Shown: positions 17,537 through 25,893 of the stretch, piece after piece | Layout: each line of letters starts with the position of its first letter | Numbering within the stretch: the first letter of the stretch is position 1 | Assembly (NCBI GenBank): GCA_963730735.1 | Contig: CAVSSX010000007.1 | Location: 1,612,001-1,676,000, forward strand | From: CAVSSX01 sp963730735 | Lineage (GTDB): Bacteria > Actinomycetota > Acidimicrobiia > Acidimicrobiales > RAAP-2 | Reading direction: 5' to 3' | Length of the DNA: 64,000 bases | The notes under the pieces: generated by a model | What the model was told of the DNA's origin: nothing | The model's input: only the letters and a program-made list of their open reading frames with translations | Database searches by the model: none | Translations under genes and position numbers: made by a program

Positions 17537-17972
17537 GCCCACTGGACCGTTCGGCGAGGGCCCCGAACCGGCCGACATCGTCGAGCTCACGCTCCCGGCC
17601 CGGGTCGGGCTCCTCACCCTGCCCCGGATGACCGTGGCGGCGATCGCCGCCGACGCCGACTTCGACATCGAGGAGATCGAGGACCTGCGCCTGGCCATCG
17701 AGGAGCTGTGCCTCTCGGTCGTCCCGACCGACGGCCTCGGCCGCATCGCCCTGCGGTACGCCTACGAGGCGGGCCGCCTGGAGGTGTCCTGCACCTACGT
17801 GGGGATCGCCCCGTCGACGTCGACGTCGACGTCGACGACTCGACCCGAGGGCGTGGCCGAGCTCTCCGAGCGACTCCTCGACGCGCTGGTCGACGAGCAC
17901 GGGCGCGACACGGCACCCGAGGGCACCCGCGCCTGGTTGCGCAAGGCCCGGGCCACGGCGCCGAACGGATGA
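17529..17972 (+). CDS. Anti-sigma regulatory factor (HATPase/RsbW-like)
   Basis: A 147-residue protein in the position of an anti-sigma kinase. The N-box region is IEEIEDLRLAIEELCLSV; the conserved Glu is present, but the usual Asn (ExxxNA) is not seen. A conventional glycine lid is also not obvious: where it would fall there is a Ser-Thr repeat (TSTSTSTST, near residues 97-105) encoded by an imperfect GTCGAC tandem. It may therefore bind sigma without normal kinase activity, or the family is simply diverged. Start GTG 17529; the stop overlaps the sigma factor ATG by 4 nt. Confidence 0.72.
   Translation: MPEPTGPFGEGPEPADIVELTLPARVGLLTLPRMTVAAIAADADFDIEEIEDLRLAIEELCLSVVPTDGLGRIALRYAYEAGRLEVSCTYVGIAPSTSTSTSTTRPEGVAELSERLLDALVDEHGRDTAPEGTRAWLRKARATAPNG
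17813..17838 (+). repeat. GTCGAC tandem microrepeat in the anti-sigma gene
   Basis: About four and a half copies of GTCGAC run head-to-tail and encode the STSTSTST stretch of the anti-sigma regulatory factor. The repeat is a candidate for slippage-driven length change in a linker; no phase-variation effect is shown since the unit is 6 bp and preserves the frame. Confidence 0.7.
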
Positions 17973-18733
17973 GCGACGAGTCCAAGGGCTCGCGGTTCGA
18001 CCGACAGAAATTCGTCGAGTTCGCCCGCACGAGGGACCCGGCGCTGCGTGACGAGCTGGTGGCCACGCACCTCGGCCTGGCCCAGCACCTGGCCCGGCGC
18101 TTCTCCCACCGGGGCGAATCGCCCGACGACCTGATGCAGGTTGCCTCGATCGGCATCGTGAAGTCGGTCGACCGGTTCGACCCCGACCGGGGCGTCGAGT
18201 TCTCGACCTTCGCCGCCCGGACGGTCGTGGGGGAGCTGAAACGGCACTTCCGGGACCGGGGCTGGTCGGTGCGGGCCCCTCGCCGGGTCCAGGAGTTGTA
18301 CCTCGAGATCGGCCACACGACGGCGGAGCTCTCGCAGCGCTTCGGTCGACCGCCGACGGTGGCCGAGCTCTCCGAGGCGACCGGCGCGACCACCGAGGCC
18401 GTCCTCGAGGCCCTCGAGGCGGGTTCGGCCTACCGGGCGACCTCGATAGATGCCCCGACCCGGGACGAGGGGAACCTGGCCGAGTCGCTCGGCGACGTCG
18501 ACGCCGACTTCGAGCATGCCGAGGACCGTTCAGTGCTCGGTCCGGCCCTGGCCACCCTGGCCCCCCGGGAACAGATGGTGGTGCGCCTGCGGTTCGTGGA
18601 CGGCCTGACCCAGGCCGAGATCGCGGCTCGGATCGGGGTCAGCCAGATGCACGTGTCACGCCTGTTGGCGGCCAGCCTGCGGCAGCTGCGCACCGAGCTG
18701 GCCGAGGATCCGCCGCCCGCCACCGAGGGCTGA
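17969..18733 (+). CDS. SigB/SigF-family RNA polymerase sigma factor
   Basis: A 254-residue group 3 sigma-70 factor. Region 2 contains LGLAQHLARRFSHRGESPDD with LMQVASIGIVKSVDRFDPD (core binding and -10 recognition), region 3 has ELSQRFGRPPTVAELSEATG, and region 4 carries the helix-turn-helix LTQAEIAARIGVSQMHVSRL (-35 recognition). The domain layout matches SigB/SigF stress or developmental sigma factors. It is the third gene of a coupled antagonist/anti-sigma/sigma cassette. The target regulon is not visible here. Confidence 0.92.
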   Translation: MSDESKGSRFDRQKFVEFARTRDPALRDELVATHLGLAQHLARRFSHRGESPDDLMQVASIGIVKSVDRFDPDRGVEFSTFAARTVVGELKRHFRDRGWSVRAPRRVQELYLEIGHTTAELSQRFGRPPTVAELSEATGATTEAVLEALEAGSAYRATSIDAPTRDEGNLAESLGDVDADFEHAEDRSVLGPALATLAPREQMVVRLRFVDGLTQAEIAARIGVSQMHVSRLLAASLRQLRTELAEDPPPATEG

Positions 18734-18822
18734 CACGGGGGTCCCGGCCGGGATCGGCACCGGCCGCCGCCCCCCGGCCAGCGAGGGGTTTGGCGCCCGG
18801 TCCATGGTGGAAGAGTCGACTG

Positions 18823-19185
18823 GTGACCACCTCTTCTGACCTGGTGCCCCCGACGGCGCCGCCGCCCCGGCTGACGGCGACGCTCGAGACCGCCGGCGCC
18901 CGGTGCCGCCTGACCCTGGGCGGCGTGCTCGACGCCGAATCGATCGCCGCCCTCGACACCCAGATCGACCAGATGGCCTGCACACCGTGCTCGTTGGTGA
19001 TCGTCGACACCGCCGGCCTGACGTCGGTCGACGACACCGGGAGTCGGGCACTGGTCGGCCTGGGCCACTACGTGCGGGCCCGCGGCGGCACCTACTGCCT
19101 GTTGGGCGCCCGGGGGGAGGTGGCCACCACGCTGGGTGCCATCTCCTTCTCCGGCGACGGCTGGTACTCGGACCTCCCGGACTGA
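18823..19185 (+). CDS. STAS-domain protein with Asp at the phosphorylation site
   Basis: This 120-residue STAS protein begins at GTG 18823 (a longer frame adds 11 residues). The core aligns as LVIVDTAGLTSVDDTGSRAL. The position of the phosphorylated Ser in the other two STAS proteins (FLDSTALG) is Asp71 here (SVDDTGSR), although Thr72 could substitute. A constitutive phospho-mimic would be unable to release the anti-sigma factor, so this paralogue may be a decoy or regulated differently; that is inference. It follows the sigma factor after 89 nt on the same strand and carries an N-terminal extension of about 15 Pro/Thr-rich residues. Confidence 0.82.
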   Translation: MTTSSDLVPPTAPPPRLTATLETAGARCRLTLGGVLDAESIAALDTQIDQMACTPCSLVIVDTAGLTSVDDTGSRALVGLGHYVRARGGTYCLLGARGEVATTLGAISFSGDGWYSDLPD

Positions 19186-19238
19186 GCACTCCCGGGGCTG
19201 GGCGGCTCTCGGCCCGGGCAACGTTCCCGACCGGGCCG

Positions 19239-20621
19239 TCAGACGTCCGGGGCTTGTTCGCCCTTCATCTCGTACATCAGCCGGTCGGCCCGAGCCAGGA
19301 ACGACGACGGGGTGTCCTCTCGCCGGGCCAGGGTGCACCCGAAGCTGGCGCCCACGTGCACGATCAGCTCGCCCTCGTCGGCCGGCCCGGGGAGGACGAG
19401 GGGGACCCGGATGGCCTCGACCACCCGCCGGCCCGACTCCACCAGCTGCTCGGCCGAGATGCCCTGGTAGAGCACCACGAACTCGTCGCCGCCGAGTCGG
19501 GCGATGGTGTCCTCGTTGCGCACGGCGTCTCGGATGCGCTCGGCCACCAGCCGCAGCACCTGATCGCCCACCGCGTGGCCGAAGTCGTCGTTGACCCGTT
19601 TGAAGCCGTCGAGGTCGAGCAGCACGATGCCCACGCCGCCCTCGGCCTCCGGCCGTCGCTCCAGAGCGGCGAGGGCACCGGTCAACCGGTCGGCCAGCAG
19701 ACCGCGTCGGGCCATCCCGGTCAGCTCGTCGTAGAGGGCCAGGCGCTCCAGCTCGGACTCGAGGCGCTTGCGCTCCGAGACGTTGTCGAAGGTGCTGACG
19801 GCGGCGTAGGGGACGGTCTCGTCCGGATGGAAGAGCGGGAAGGCGCTGACCGAGAACCACTCGAGGGGGTCACCGGCGTCCAGCTGGACCCCGACCAGTC
19901 GACCGGTCTGGGCCTCCCCGGTACGCAGCACGGTGGCCGACGGCAGGTCGGACAGGTCCACCGGCGTACCGTCCTCGTTGGCCGGGCGCCAGGCCGCCAC
20001 CCCGGGACCCCGGGAGCGGTTCCCCTCGGCCAGGCCCAGCTGACGGGCCACCCGGTTGGCCAGGAGGAGACGACGGTCGGCGGCCTGGAGCACGATCCCC
20101 TGATCCAACGAGTCGAGGATGGCCGTGGTCCGCTGCTCGTGCTGGCGCAACTCGTCCAGGGCCGCCAGCAGCTCGGAGTTGTCGTGGTGCATCCAGATCA
20201 GCAGGTCGGGACCGACCCGCACGATCCGGTAGTCGTAGCCCCGGGGGATCCCGCTGGCCGGATCGTGCCAGGTGAACGAGCCCGACGCCGGGGTCCCGGT
20301 GTCGAGGACGGCGAGACAGGCGTCGAGGGCGCCGCTGGTGACCATGTTCGGGAAGAGATGGCTCATGAGCCCGTCGTCGCCGGGGTGCGCCGGGCCGAGG
20401 TGGGCCCGGGCGGCGGCGTTCATGTAGATGGGCCGGGCGTCGATGGCCGTGCCGTCGGCCGCCCGCACGGCCAGCATCATGGTCATCGGCTCGGGCAGCT
20501 GCTCGAGCACCAGCTCGATCAGCTCGGGCGAGCTCGGGAGGAAGCCGGCGACGTGGGCCGCCGAGCTGACGGCCGATGGCTCGGGGGACGCCGGATCCTC
20601 GTGGAGTGAGCTGTCAGGCAT
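19239..20621 (-). CDS. PAS-GGDEF diguanylate cyclase
   Basis: A 460-residue protein with two N-terminal PAS-like sensor domains (about residues 40-150 and 160-285; the second contains DSLDQGIVLQAADRRLLLAN) and a C-terminal GGDEF domain. The active site is IARLGGDEFVVLYQG near residue 375, and LLDLDGFKRVNDDFGHAVGD is the substrate loop. The I-site RxxD is present as RNED five residues before GGDEF, so it should be feedback inhibited by c-di-GMP, unlike the cyclase at 9562. No transmembrane segment. It is convergent with the STAS gene cassette. Confidence 0.88.
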   Translation of the reverse strand: MPDSSLHEDPASPEPSAVSSAAHVAGFLPSSPELIELVLEQLPEPMTMMLAVRAADGTAIDARPIYMNAAARAHLGPAHPGDDGLMSHLFPNMVTSGALDACLAVLDTGTPASGSFTWHDPASGIPRGYDYRIVRVGPDLLIWMHHDNSELLAALDELRQHEQRTTAILDSLDQGIVLQAADRRLLLANRVARQLGLAEGNRSRGPGVAAWRPANEDGTPVDLSDLPSATVLRTGEAQTGRLVGVQLDAGDPLEWFSVSAFPLFHPDETVPYAAVSTFDNVSERKRLESELERLALYDELTGMARRGLLADRLTGALAALERRPEAEGGVGIVLLDLDGFKRVNDDFGHAVGDQVLRLVAERIRDAVRNEDTIARLGGDEFVVLYQGISAEQLVESGRRVVEAIRVPLVLPGPADEGELIVHVGASFGCTLARREDTPSSFLARADRLMYEMKGEQAPDV

Positions 20622-20714
20622 CAGGCGCTTCCGACGTCGAGCGGCACGGTGGGACCCGAGGAGGTTACCGCCGGCGGTCGGTGTCCTCCGAGCGCCTCGG
20701 CGGATCCGCAGCGC

Positions 20715-21689
20715 TCAGACAATGGCCAGGGCGTTGGGTGGTGAGGCGACGCCGGCGGCCAGGTTGAGGGGCGCCGAGGTGAACAGGGCGGTCCATCGGC
20801 CGCTGGCCGCCGCGTGCTCGGCCAGCGCGTCCAGGTCGAAGAGCTCGCCGATGGGCAGCCCGAGCAGGGGGAGCAGGGCGAAGTGGAGGAATTGGGCGGT
20901 CAGCGCCTCGGCCGGGATGTCGTCGGCGTCGGGGTCGTCGCGCCTCGAGTACCACTGGGGTGGCCACTCCTCGAGCGCCGGGTTGTCGGCCGCCACCGCC
21001 GCCACGTGGAGGTCCCACAGGGCCCGGGCCATGTCGGGCCCGGCCGCCAGCCCGCAGGTCTCGAGCGCCGGGGTGGCCTGGGACCGGCGCCCGGCCTCGT
21101 CGAGTCCCCGGTACCAGGCGAGCCAGCCCGTGCGCACCAGGAGGATGTCCCCCGGGACCACCACCGTGCCCTGGGCCTCGAGCGTGCCGAGGAGGTCGGC
21201 CACCTCGATGGGCTGGCGGCGGTCGGGGGTGAGGGGTCGCCCGGTCGAGGCCCGCCAGCGTCCGACGTCGGCCAGGACCGCTCGACCGACGATGCCGTGG
21301 TGGACCCACCGGTCCACGCCGTGCTCGTGCCCGGCCCGGCCGCCGTAGAAGCCGAACCGGGGGTGGCGGATGTGCCGGAAGCCGTCCCACTGGCTCGACG
21401 CCTGGGTGTTCCAGTGGTTGAGCTCGTCGTCGTGGCCGGCCCGCAGGTCCCGGACCACGTGCTCGGGGGCCGACCGGCCGTAGAGCGGGGGATCGGGGAG
21501 CTCGAGCTCGAGGTTGAGGTTGAACACGTGGCCCGAGCGCACCTCGCGTTGGGCGGCCAGCACCCGTTCGGGGGTGAGGAGGTTGAGGCAGCCCAGGGAC
21601 CCGCCGTCGTCCCAGACACCCCAGGAGGACGCTGGGGGAGCACCCGGGACCACCGGGAGCTCGTCGTAGGCCGGCAGTCGGTCGGTCAC
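20715..21689 (-). CDS. Cyclase family protein (kynurenine formamidase-like)
   Basis: A 324-residue member of the cyclase/kynurenine formamidase superfamily of metal-dependent hydrolases. Visible hallmarks are the N-terminal DDGGSLGCLNLLTPERVLAA, the metal-site region HWNTQASSQWDGFRHIRHPR (replacing the HxGTHxDxPxH motif of KynB), and VVVPGDILLVRTGWLAWYRG. The C-terminus, LAAGVASPPNALAIV, is the usual end of the larger actinobacterial/proteobacterial members. The substrate is unknown. It is the last of three minus-strand genes. Confidence 0.82.
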   Translation of the reverse strand: MTDRLPAYDELPVVPGAPPASSWGVWDDGGSLGCLNLLTPERVLAAQREVRSGHVFNLNLELELPDPPLYGRSAPEHVVRDLRAGHDDELNHWNTQASSQWDGFRHIRHPRFGFYGGRAGHEHGVDRWVHHGIVGRAVLADVGRWRASTGRPLTPDRRQPIEVADLLGTLEAQGTVVVPGDILLVRTGWLAWYRGLDEAGRRSQATPALETCGLAAGPDMARALWDLHVAAVAADNPALEEWPPQWYSRRDDPDADDIPAEALTAQFLHFALLPLLGLPIGELFDLDALAEHAAASGRWTALFTSAPLNLAAGVASPPNALAIV

Positions 21690-21725
21690 CGTCGGGTCAT
21701 CCCCACCCGACGGCCGGCCACCGGG

Positions 21726-22172
21726 TCAGTCGGCCAGCGCGACGCGCTTGGCCTTGTCGGTGTCGGCGTAGACCTTGGAGAACATGGCGATGGTGACGAT
21801 GACGCCCTGGATGCCCACCCCGATCAGGGCCAGGAAGATCAACAGGCCGAGGATCCCGTAGGCCGTGTTGTCGTGCAGGACTCGGTTCCCGAGGGTCCAC
21901 GTGACCATGGCCATCGTGAGGAAGAGGCCGGCGTAGATCGACCCGACCATCTGCAGCAGGGACTTCACCATCTTCTGGTCGCTGTCGGCGATGTCCGAGC
22001 GGGCCTTCTTGACGACCAGGCCCATGGCGGCGCCGAAGACGACCAGGATGGCCACGCCGATGACCGACCACCACCACTGCAGCTCGTACACCCCGAGGGA
22101 GATGAACGACATCGAGGTGGCGAACACCAGCACCAAGAGGATCAGCGCCCCGTAGAGCTTGGTCTTGGTCAT
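21726..22172 (-). CDS. Integral membrane protein of unknown function (4 TM)
   Basis: A 148-residue protein with four predicted transmembrane helices: LYGALILLVLVFATSMSFIS, WWSVIGVAILVVFGAAMGLV, IYAGLFLTMAMVTWTL, and GILGLLIFLALIGVGIQGVI. A short cytosolic loop (KKARSDIADSDQKMVKSL) separates pairs 1-2 and 3-4. I do not recognise the family. It starts at ATG 22172 and lies 36 nt upstream of the cyclase-family gene; the MFS gene is 117 nt upstream on the same strand. Confidence 0.7.
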   Translation of the reverse strand: MTKTKLYGALILLVLVFATSMSFISLGVYELQWWWSVIGVAILVVFGAAMGLVVKKARSDIADSDQKMVKSLLQMVGSIYAGLFLTMAMVTWTLGNRVLHDNTAYGILGLLIFLALIGVGIQGVIVTIAMFSKVYADTDKAKRVALAD

Positions 22173-22289
22173 CGTGCCTCGCTTTGCAGGTCGTGGGTCA
22201 TGGCGTCGGGGTGCCGCCGGCCGTGGCGGCGGTGCAGCCCCTATCGATACCACGGGCCAGGGGTCCGGGGCACCATCGGCCGCCGGTCG

Positions 22290-23711
22290 TCAGGGGGTGA
22301 CGGCCTCGGGAGCGAACTGGCGGTCCCGGTCGAGGTCCTCCATGTCGTGGAAGACGAAGTGCAAGAAGGCCAGGTAGACGGCGATCAGCACGGCCGCCCC
22401 GATGGAGATGGCCCGGGTCCCGGTGTGGACGGCGATCGCCCCGAGGAGCAGCGCCCCGAGCGGGAGCCCGAGCTGGACGGCCATGAGGTACACCGACAGG
22501 ACCCGGCCCCGGAAGCTGTCCACCACCTGGACCTGAATGGCGGTGTTGTGGGAGATGGCCATCATGGTCTGGGCGATGCCCACGCCGAGGAAGGCGAAGA
22601 GGGCCAGCCAGAGCTCGGAGGATAGGCCGAGCAGCAGCATGGCCAGGACACCGATGGCCACCCCGACCATGGCCGTCGTCGACCGCCTGAGTCGCTCGCC
22701 GAGGGCGGCGATGGCGAAGCTCGAGCCGACCGAACCGAGGCCGTAGGCCGAGACCAGGACGCCGTAGCCGGCCTTGCCCACGTGCAGCTGGTTGCTGGCG
22801 ATGGCCGGGGCGAGCTGGACGACCGAGTAGCACAACGCCGCCAGGACCAGCGTGTTGAGGACGCACTGGTAGAGCACGGCGTGCCGGCGTACGTACCCCA
22901 CGCCGTCGGCGAACTGGCGGGCCACCGTGTCCTTGATCACGCCCTCGGGGCGCGGGATCGCCGGGATGATGGCCAGGACGACGATCACCGGGAGGAAGGT
23001 GATGGCGTTGCCGAAGAAGGCGGCGCTCGGCCCGAACTGGGTCAGGACCAGGGCGGCCAGGACCGGCCCGCCGGCCCGGGCCACCGTGAACTGGATCGAG
23101 TTCAGGCGCACGGCGTTCATCAGGTACTCGCGGGGCACCAGGGACGGGACGAACGCCTGCCACGAGGCGATGTTCAAGCCGCCGCCCACCGAGGACACGA
23201 ACACCAGGCCGAGGATGTTGGCCAGGTTGGCGTTGCCCGTGATCCAGACGATCCACAGGGCGAAGGCGGCCAACATCTGGACCGTCTGGGTGACGATGAG
23301 CACGGTGCGCCGCGGGTAGCGGTCGGCCAGGGCGCCGGCCAGCGGTCCGACGGCGACGTTGGGGATGAAGGCCACGGCGGAGCTGATCCCGAGCCAGGCC
23401 GTGGAGTGGGTCAGCTGGAAGACCACGTAGGGGACGGTGACCATCTGCATGGTCCCGCCGGTGTTGGACAGGATGGCGGCGCCCCAGAACAGGGCGAAGT
23501 GCCGGTACTGCAGCGAGGCGAACGTGCGCTGGCGGGGCGGCGGTGCCGGAGCCCCGGCCCCGGTCGCTCCTGTGGACGCCTCGGGCGGGGACACTGCCTC
23601 GGGCGGGGACACTGCCTCTACCGGGGATGCAGGGGCGACCGGGGGCGCCGTCTCGGCGGTGGCCGGGCCGGGCGCTGCCGCGGTCCCGTTGCTGTCGTCC
23701 TCCCCACCCAT
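22290..23711 (-). CDS. MFS transporter (enterobactin-exporter-like, MFS_3 type)
   Basis: This 473-residue major facilitator has 12 predicted membrane helices after a cytosolic N-terminal tail of about 65 residues. Family marks are FASLQYRHFALFWGAAILSN, the loop motif GALADRYPRRTVLI between TM2 and TM3, and GVGIAQTMMAISHNTAIQVQ. The tail is Ala/Pro-rich and contains a perfect 6-residue duplication (EAVSPP twice) encoded by an 18-bp direct repeat. The predicted role is drug or siderophore export; direction and substrate are inferred from family only. ATG 23711 is chosen because the upstream in-frame segment is Arg/Gly-rich shadow sequence. Confidence 0.85.
   Translation of the reverse strand: MGGEDDSNGTAAAPGPATAETAPPVAPASPVEAVSPPEAVSPPEASTGATGAGAPAPPPRQRTFASLQYRHFALFWGAAILSNTGGTMQMVTVPYVVFQLTHSTAWLGISSAVAFIPNVAVGPLAGALADRYPRRTVLIVTQTVQMLAAFALWIVWITGNANLANILGLVFVSSVGGGLNIASWQAFVPSLVPREYLMNAVRLNSIQFTVARAGGPVLAALVLTQFGPSAAFFGNAITFLPVIVVLAIIPAIPRPEGVIKDTVARQFADGVGYVRRHAVLYQCVLNTLVLAALCYSVVQLAPAIASNQLHVGKAGYGVLVSAYGLGSVGSSFAIAALGERLRRSTTAMVGVAIGVLAMLLLGLSSELWLALFAFLGVGIAQTMMAISHNTAIQVQVVDSFRGRVLSVYLMAVQLGLPLGALLLGAIAVHTGTRAISIGAAVLIAVYLAFLHFVFHDMEDLDRDRQFAPEAVTP
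23577..23616 (+). repeat. Two-copy 18-bp direct repeat in the MFS N-terminal tail
   Basis: TCGGGCGGGGACACTGCC occurs twice head-to-tail at 23581-23598 and 23599-23616, inside the MFS gene, where it encodes two copies of a Pro/Glu/Ser linker unit on the minus strand. This is a slippage-prone tandem repeat and too short to be a CRISPR or mobile element end. Confidence 0.85.
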
Positions 23712-23917
23712 GTGTCGCCCGGCCCCCTTGTCCCCCCGGCGCCGACCGACCCAGGCCCCGGCGCCGGCCGGTCGCACTCGACCGTCTTCGGGGCCGATGG
23801 TGTCAGGCCGGACCACCTGACCGCCAACCCACCGTCACGATGGAGCCGGGATCCGACGGCCGTTGTGCCACGCTGGAGCCGGCGCCGACCCCGTACGCGC
23901 CGGAAAGAGGGTGGGGA

Positions 23918-25027
23918 GTGCAGACCGAGGCCGCAGTGCTCTGGCACACCGGGGGTGCGTGGGAGATCGAGCCGATCGAGCTCGACCCACCCCGGGCCGG
24001 CGAGGTGCTGGTCCGCATGGCCGCCATCGGCCTGTGCCACTCCGACGAGCACGTGCGCACCGGCGACCTGCGAGCCCAGCTGCCGCAGATCTGCGGGCAC
24101 GAGGGGGCGGGGATCGTCGAAGAGGTCGGACCCGGGGTGACCCGGATGGTGCCGGGGGACCACGTCGTCTTCTCGTTCGTCCCGGCCTGTGGCGTCTGCC
24201 CTTCGTGCGCCCAGGGCCACTCCAACCTCTGCGACCTCGGCGCCGTGCTGCTGGCCGGGACGCAGCTCGACGGCACCTCGCGCCACCACGCCCGGGGCGA
24301 GGACCTCTTCACGATGTGCTGCCTCGGCACGTTCGCCCGTCACACCGTGGTCCAGCAGGCCTCGCTGGTCGTCATCGACCGGTCCATCGACCTGACCCGG
24401 GCCTGCCTGGTCGGGTGCGGGGTCACGACCGGCTACGGCTCGTCGGTCTACGCCGCCGGCGTCGGGCCGGGCGACAACGTGGCCGTGATCGGCTGCGGGG
24501 GCATCGGCAGCGCCGCCATCCAGGGCGCCCGCCTGGCCGGGGCCGAGCGGATCATCGCCGTCGACCCGGTGCCGTGGAAGCTCGACAAGGCCCGGGAGTT
24601 CGGCGCCACCCACGTGGCCGGGAGCCTCGAGGAGGCCCGGTCGGTCATCGAGGAGGCCACGTGGGGCCGCATGTGCGACCAGGCCGTCTGCGCCATGGGC
24701 GTGGGCCAGGGCGACCTCATGGCGGCCATCCTCCGGTTGGTGGCCAAGCGCGGGCGGGTGGTGGTCACCAACATCCACCCCATGTCCGAGTCGACCATCA
24801 CCGTGAACATGGCCCAGCTCACGCTGTTCGAGAAGCAGATCGTCGGGTCGCTCTTCGGTTCGGCCAACCCGCACTACGACATCCCGAAGCTGCTCGAGCT
24901 CGAGCGCGAGGGGCAGATCGACCTGGCCGGGATGGTCACCGCGACCTACGACTTCGAGGACCTCGACGTCGGTTACCAGGACCTGCGGGCCGGGAAGAAC
25001 ATCCGGGGGGTCGTCACCCTGGGGTGA
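23918..25027 (+). CDS. NDMA-dependent (mycofactocin-linked) alcohol dehydrogenase
   Basis: A 369-residue zinc medium-chain dehydrogenase closely matching the NDMA-dependent alcohol dehydrogenase family. The catalytic zinc ligands are Cys40 in AIGLCHSDEH and His61-Glu62 in ICGHEGAG; the structural zinc cluster is CGVCPSCAQGHSNLCDLG. Family-specific segments are LCDLGAVLLAGTQLDGTSR, LVGCGVTTGYGSSVYAAGV and the nucleotide loop GCGGIGSAAIQGARLAGAER. By family knowledge the nicotinamide cofactor is not exchanged and the enzyme is reoxidised through mycofactocin. The start GTG 23918 is preceded by AAAGAGGG. It is divergent from the MFS gene. Confidence 0.88.
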   Translation: MQTEAAVLWHTGGAWEIEPIELDPPRAGEVLVRMAAIGLCHSDEHVRTGDLRAQLPQICGHEGAGIVEEVGPGVTRMVPGDHVVFSFVPACGVCPSCAQGHSNLCDLGAVLLAGTQLDGTSRHHARGEDLFTMCCLGTFARHTVVQQASLVVIDRSIDLTRACLVGCGVTTGYGSSVYAAGVGPGDNVAVIGCGGIGSAAIQGARLAGAERIIAVDPVPWKLDKAREFGATHVAGSLEEARSVIEEATWGRMCDQAVCAMGVGQGDLMAAILRLVAKRGRVVVTNIHPMSESTITVNMAQLTLFEKQIVGSLFGSANPHYDIPKLLELEREGQIDLAGMVTATYDFEDLDVGYQDLRAGKNIRGVVTLG

Positions 25028-25097
25028 CCGGCCGGCCGGGGTAGCCTCGCCGTCGCCCTGGAGGTCGACCACGACCCGGCGGCCGGAGGGAGCTCGC

Positions 25098-25877
25098 ATG
25101 ACCGACATCGGCAACGACGTGACGGTGGACGTGGACGAGGCCCACGTGGCCACCGTGGAGATCCACCGGCCCCCGCTGAACCACTTCGACCTCGACCTGA
25201 TCCGGACCCTGGCCGACGCCTTCGAGTCCCTCGGGGAGGGTGGGGCCCGGGCCATCGTGCTCTGCTCGGAGGGCAAGCACTTCTGCGCCGGGGCCGACTT
25301 CGCCGGGACCGCCACCTCGCGGGCCTTCGGGCTCGGTGAGGGCGCCTCCCTCTACGAGGAGGCCGTGCGGATCTTCGCCGCGCCGCTCCCGATCGTGGCC
25401 GCCGTCCAGGGGGCGGCGATCGGTGGTGGTCTGGGGCTGGCCTGTGCCGCCGACTTCCGGGTGGCCACGCCGGCCACCCGGTTCGCCGCCAACTTCGCCC
25501 GGCTCGGGATCCACCAGGGCTTCGGCCTGTCCGTCACCCTGCCCCGGATCGTCGGCCAGCAGGCGGCGGCCGATCTCCTGTTCACCGGACGTCGGGTCCC
25601 GGGGACCGAGGCCCTGGGCATGGGCCTGTGCGACCGGCTGGTCGAGCCCGACGACCTGCGGGCCGAGAGCCTGGCCCTGGCGACCGAGATCGCCGGGTCG
25701 GCCCCGCTGGCCGTGGCGTCGATCCGCACGACGTTGCGGGGCGACTTGGCCGAACAGGTTCGGCGGGCCACCCAGCGCGAGGACGTCGAGCAGGAGCGGC
25801 TCCGGCGGACGGCCGACTTCGCCGAGGGCGTGGCGGCGACCGCCGAACGGCGCCCACCGCGCTTCGAAGGTCAGTGA
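25098..25877 (+). CDS. Enoyl-CoA hydratase/isomerase family protein
   Basis: A 259-residue crotonase-fold protein. The oxyanion hole strands are GKHFCAGADFAG and the GAAIGGGLGLACAADFR region. In the active-site helix the sequence is FARLGIHQGFGLSVTLPRIVG. The two Glu residues of true hydratases are not evident there (His and Gly occupy the places), so isomerase, hydrolase or decarboxylase activity is as likely as hydration. The gene begins 70 nt after the alcohol dehydrogenase and precedes the acetoacetyl-CoA synthetase by 16 nt, suggesting a shared acyl-CoA pathway. Confidence 0.85.
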   Translation: MTDIGNDVTVDVDEAHVATVEIHRPPLNHFDLDLIRTLADAFESLGEGGARAIVLCSEGKHFCAGADFAGTATSRAFGLGEGASLYEEAVRIFAAPLPIVAAVQGAAIGGGLGLACAADFRVATPATRFAANFARLGIHQGFGLSVTLPRIVGQQAAADLLFTGRRVPGTEALGMGLCDRLVEPDDLRAESLALATEIAGSAPLAVASIRTTLRGDLAEQVRRATQREDVEQERLRRTADFAEGVAATAERRPPRFEGQ

Positions 25878-25893
25878 CCGGGCGCCGCCAGCC

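Noticed and set aside
23581..23616. Tandem repeat as a CRISPR or mobile element end
   Set aside because: Only two copies without spacers, inside a coding region, encoding a Pro-rich linker.
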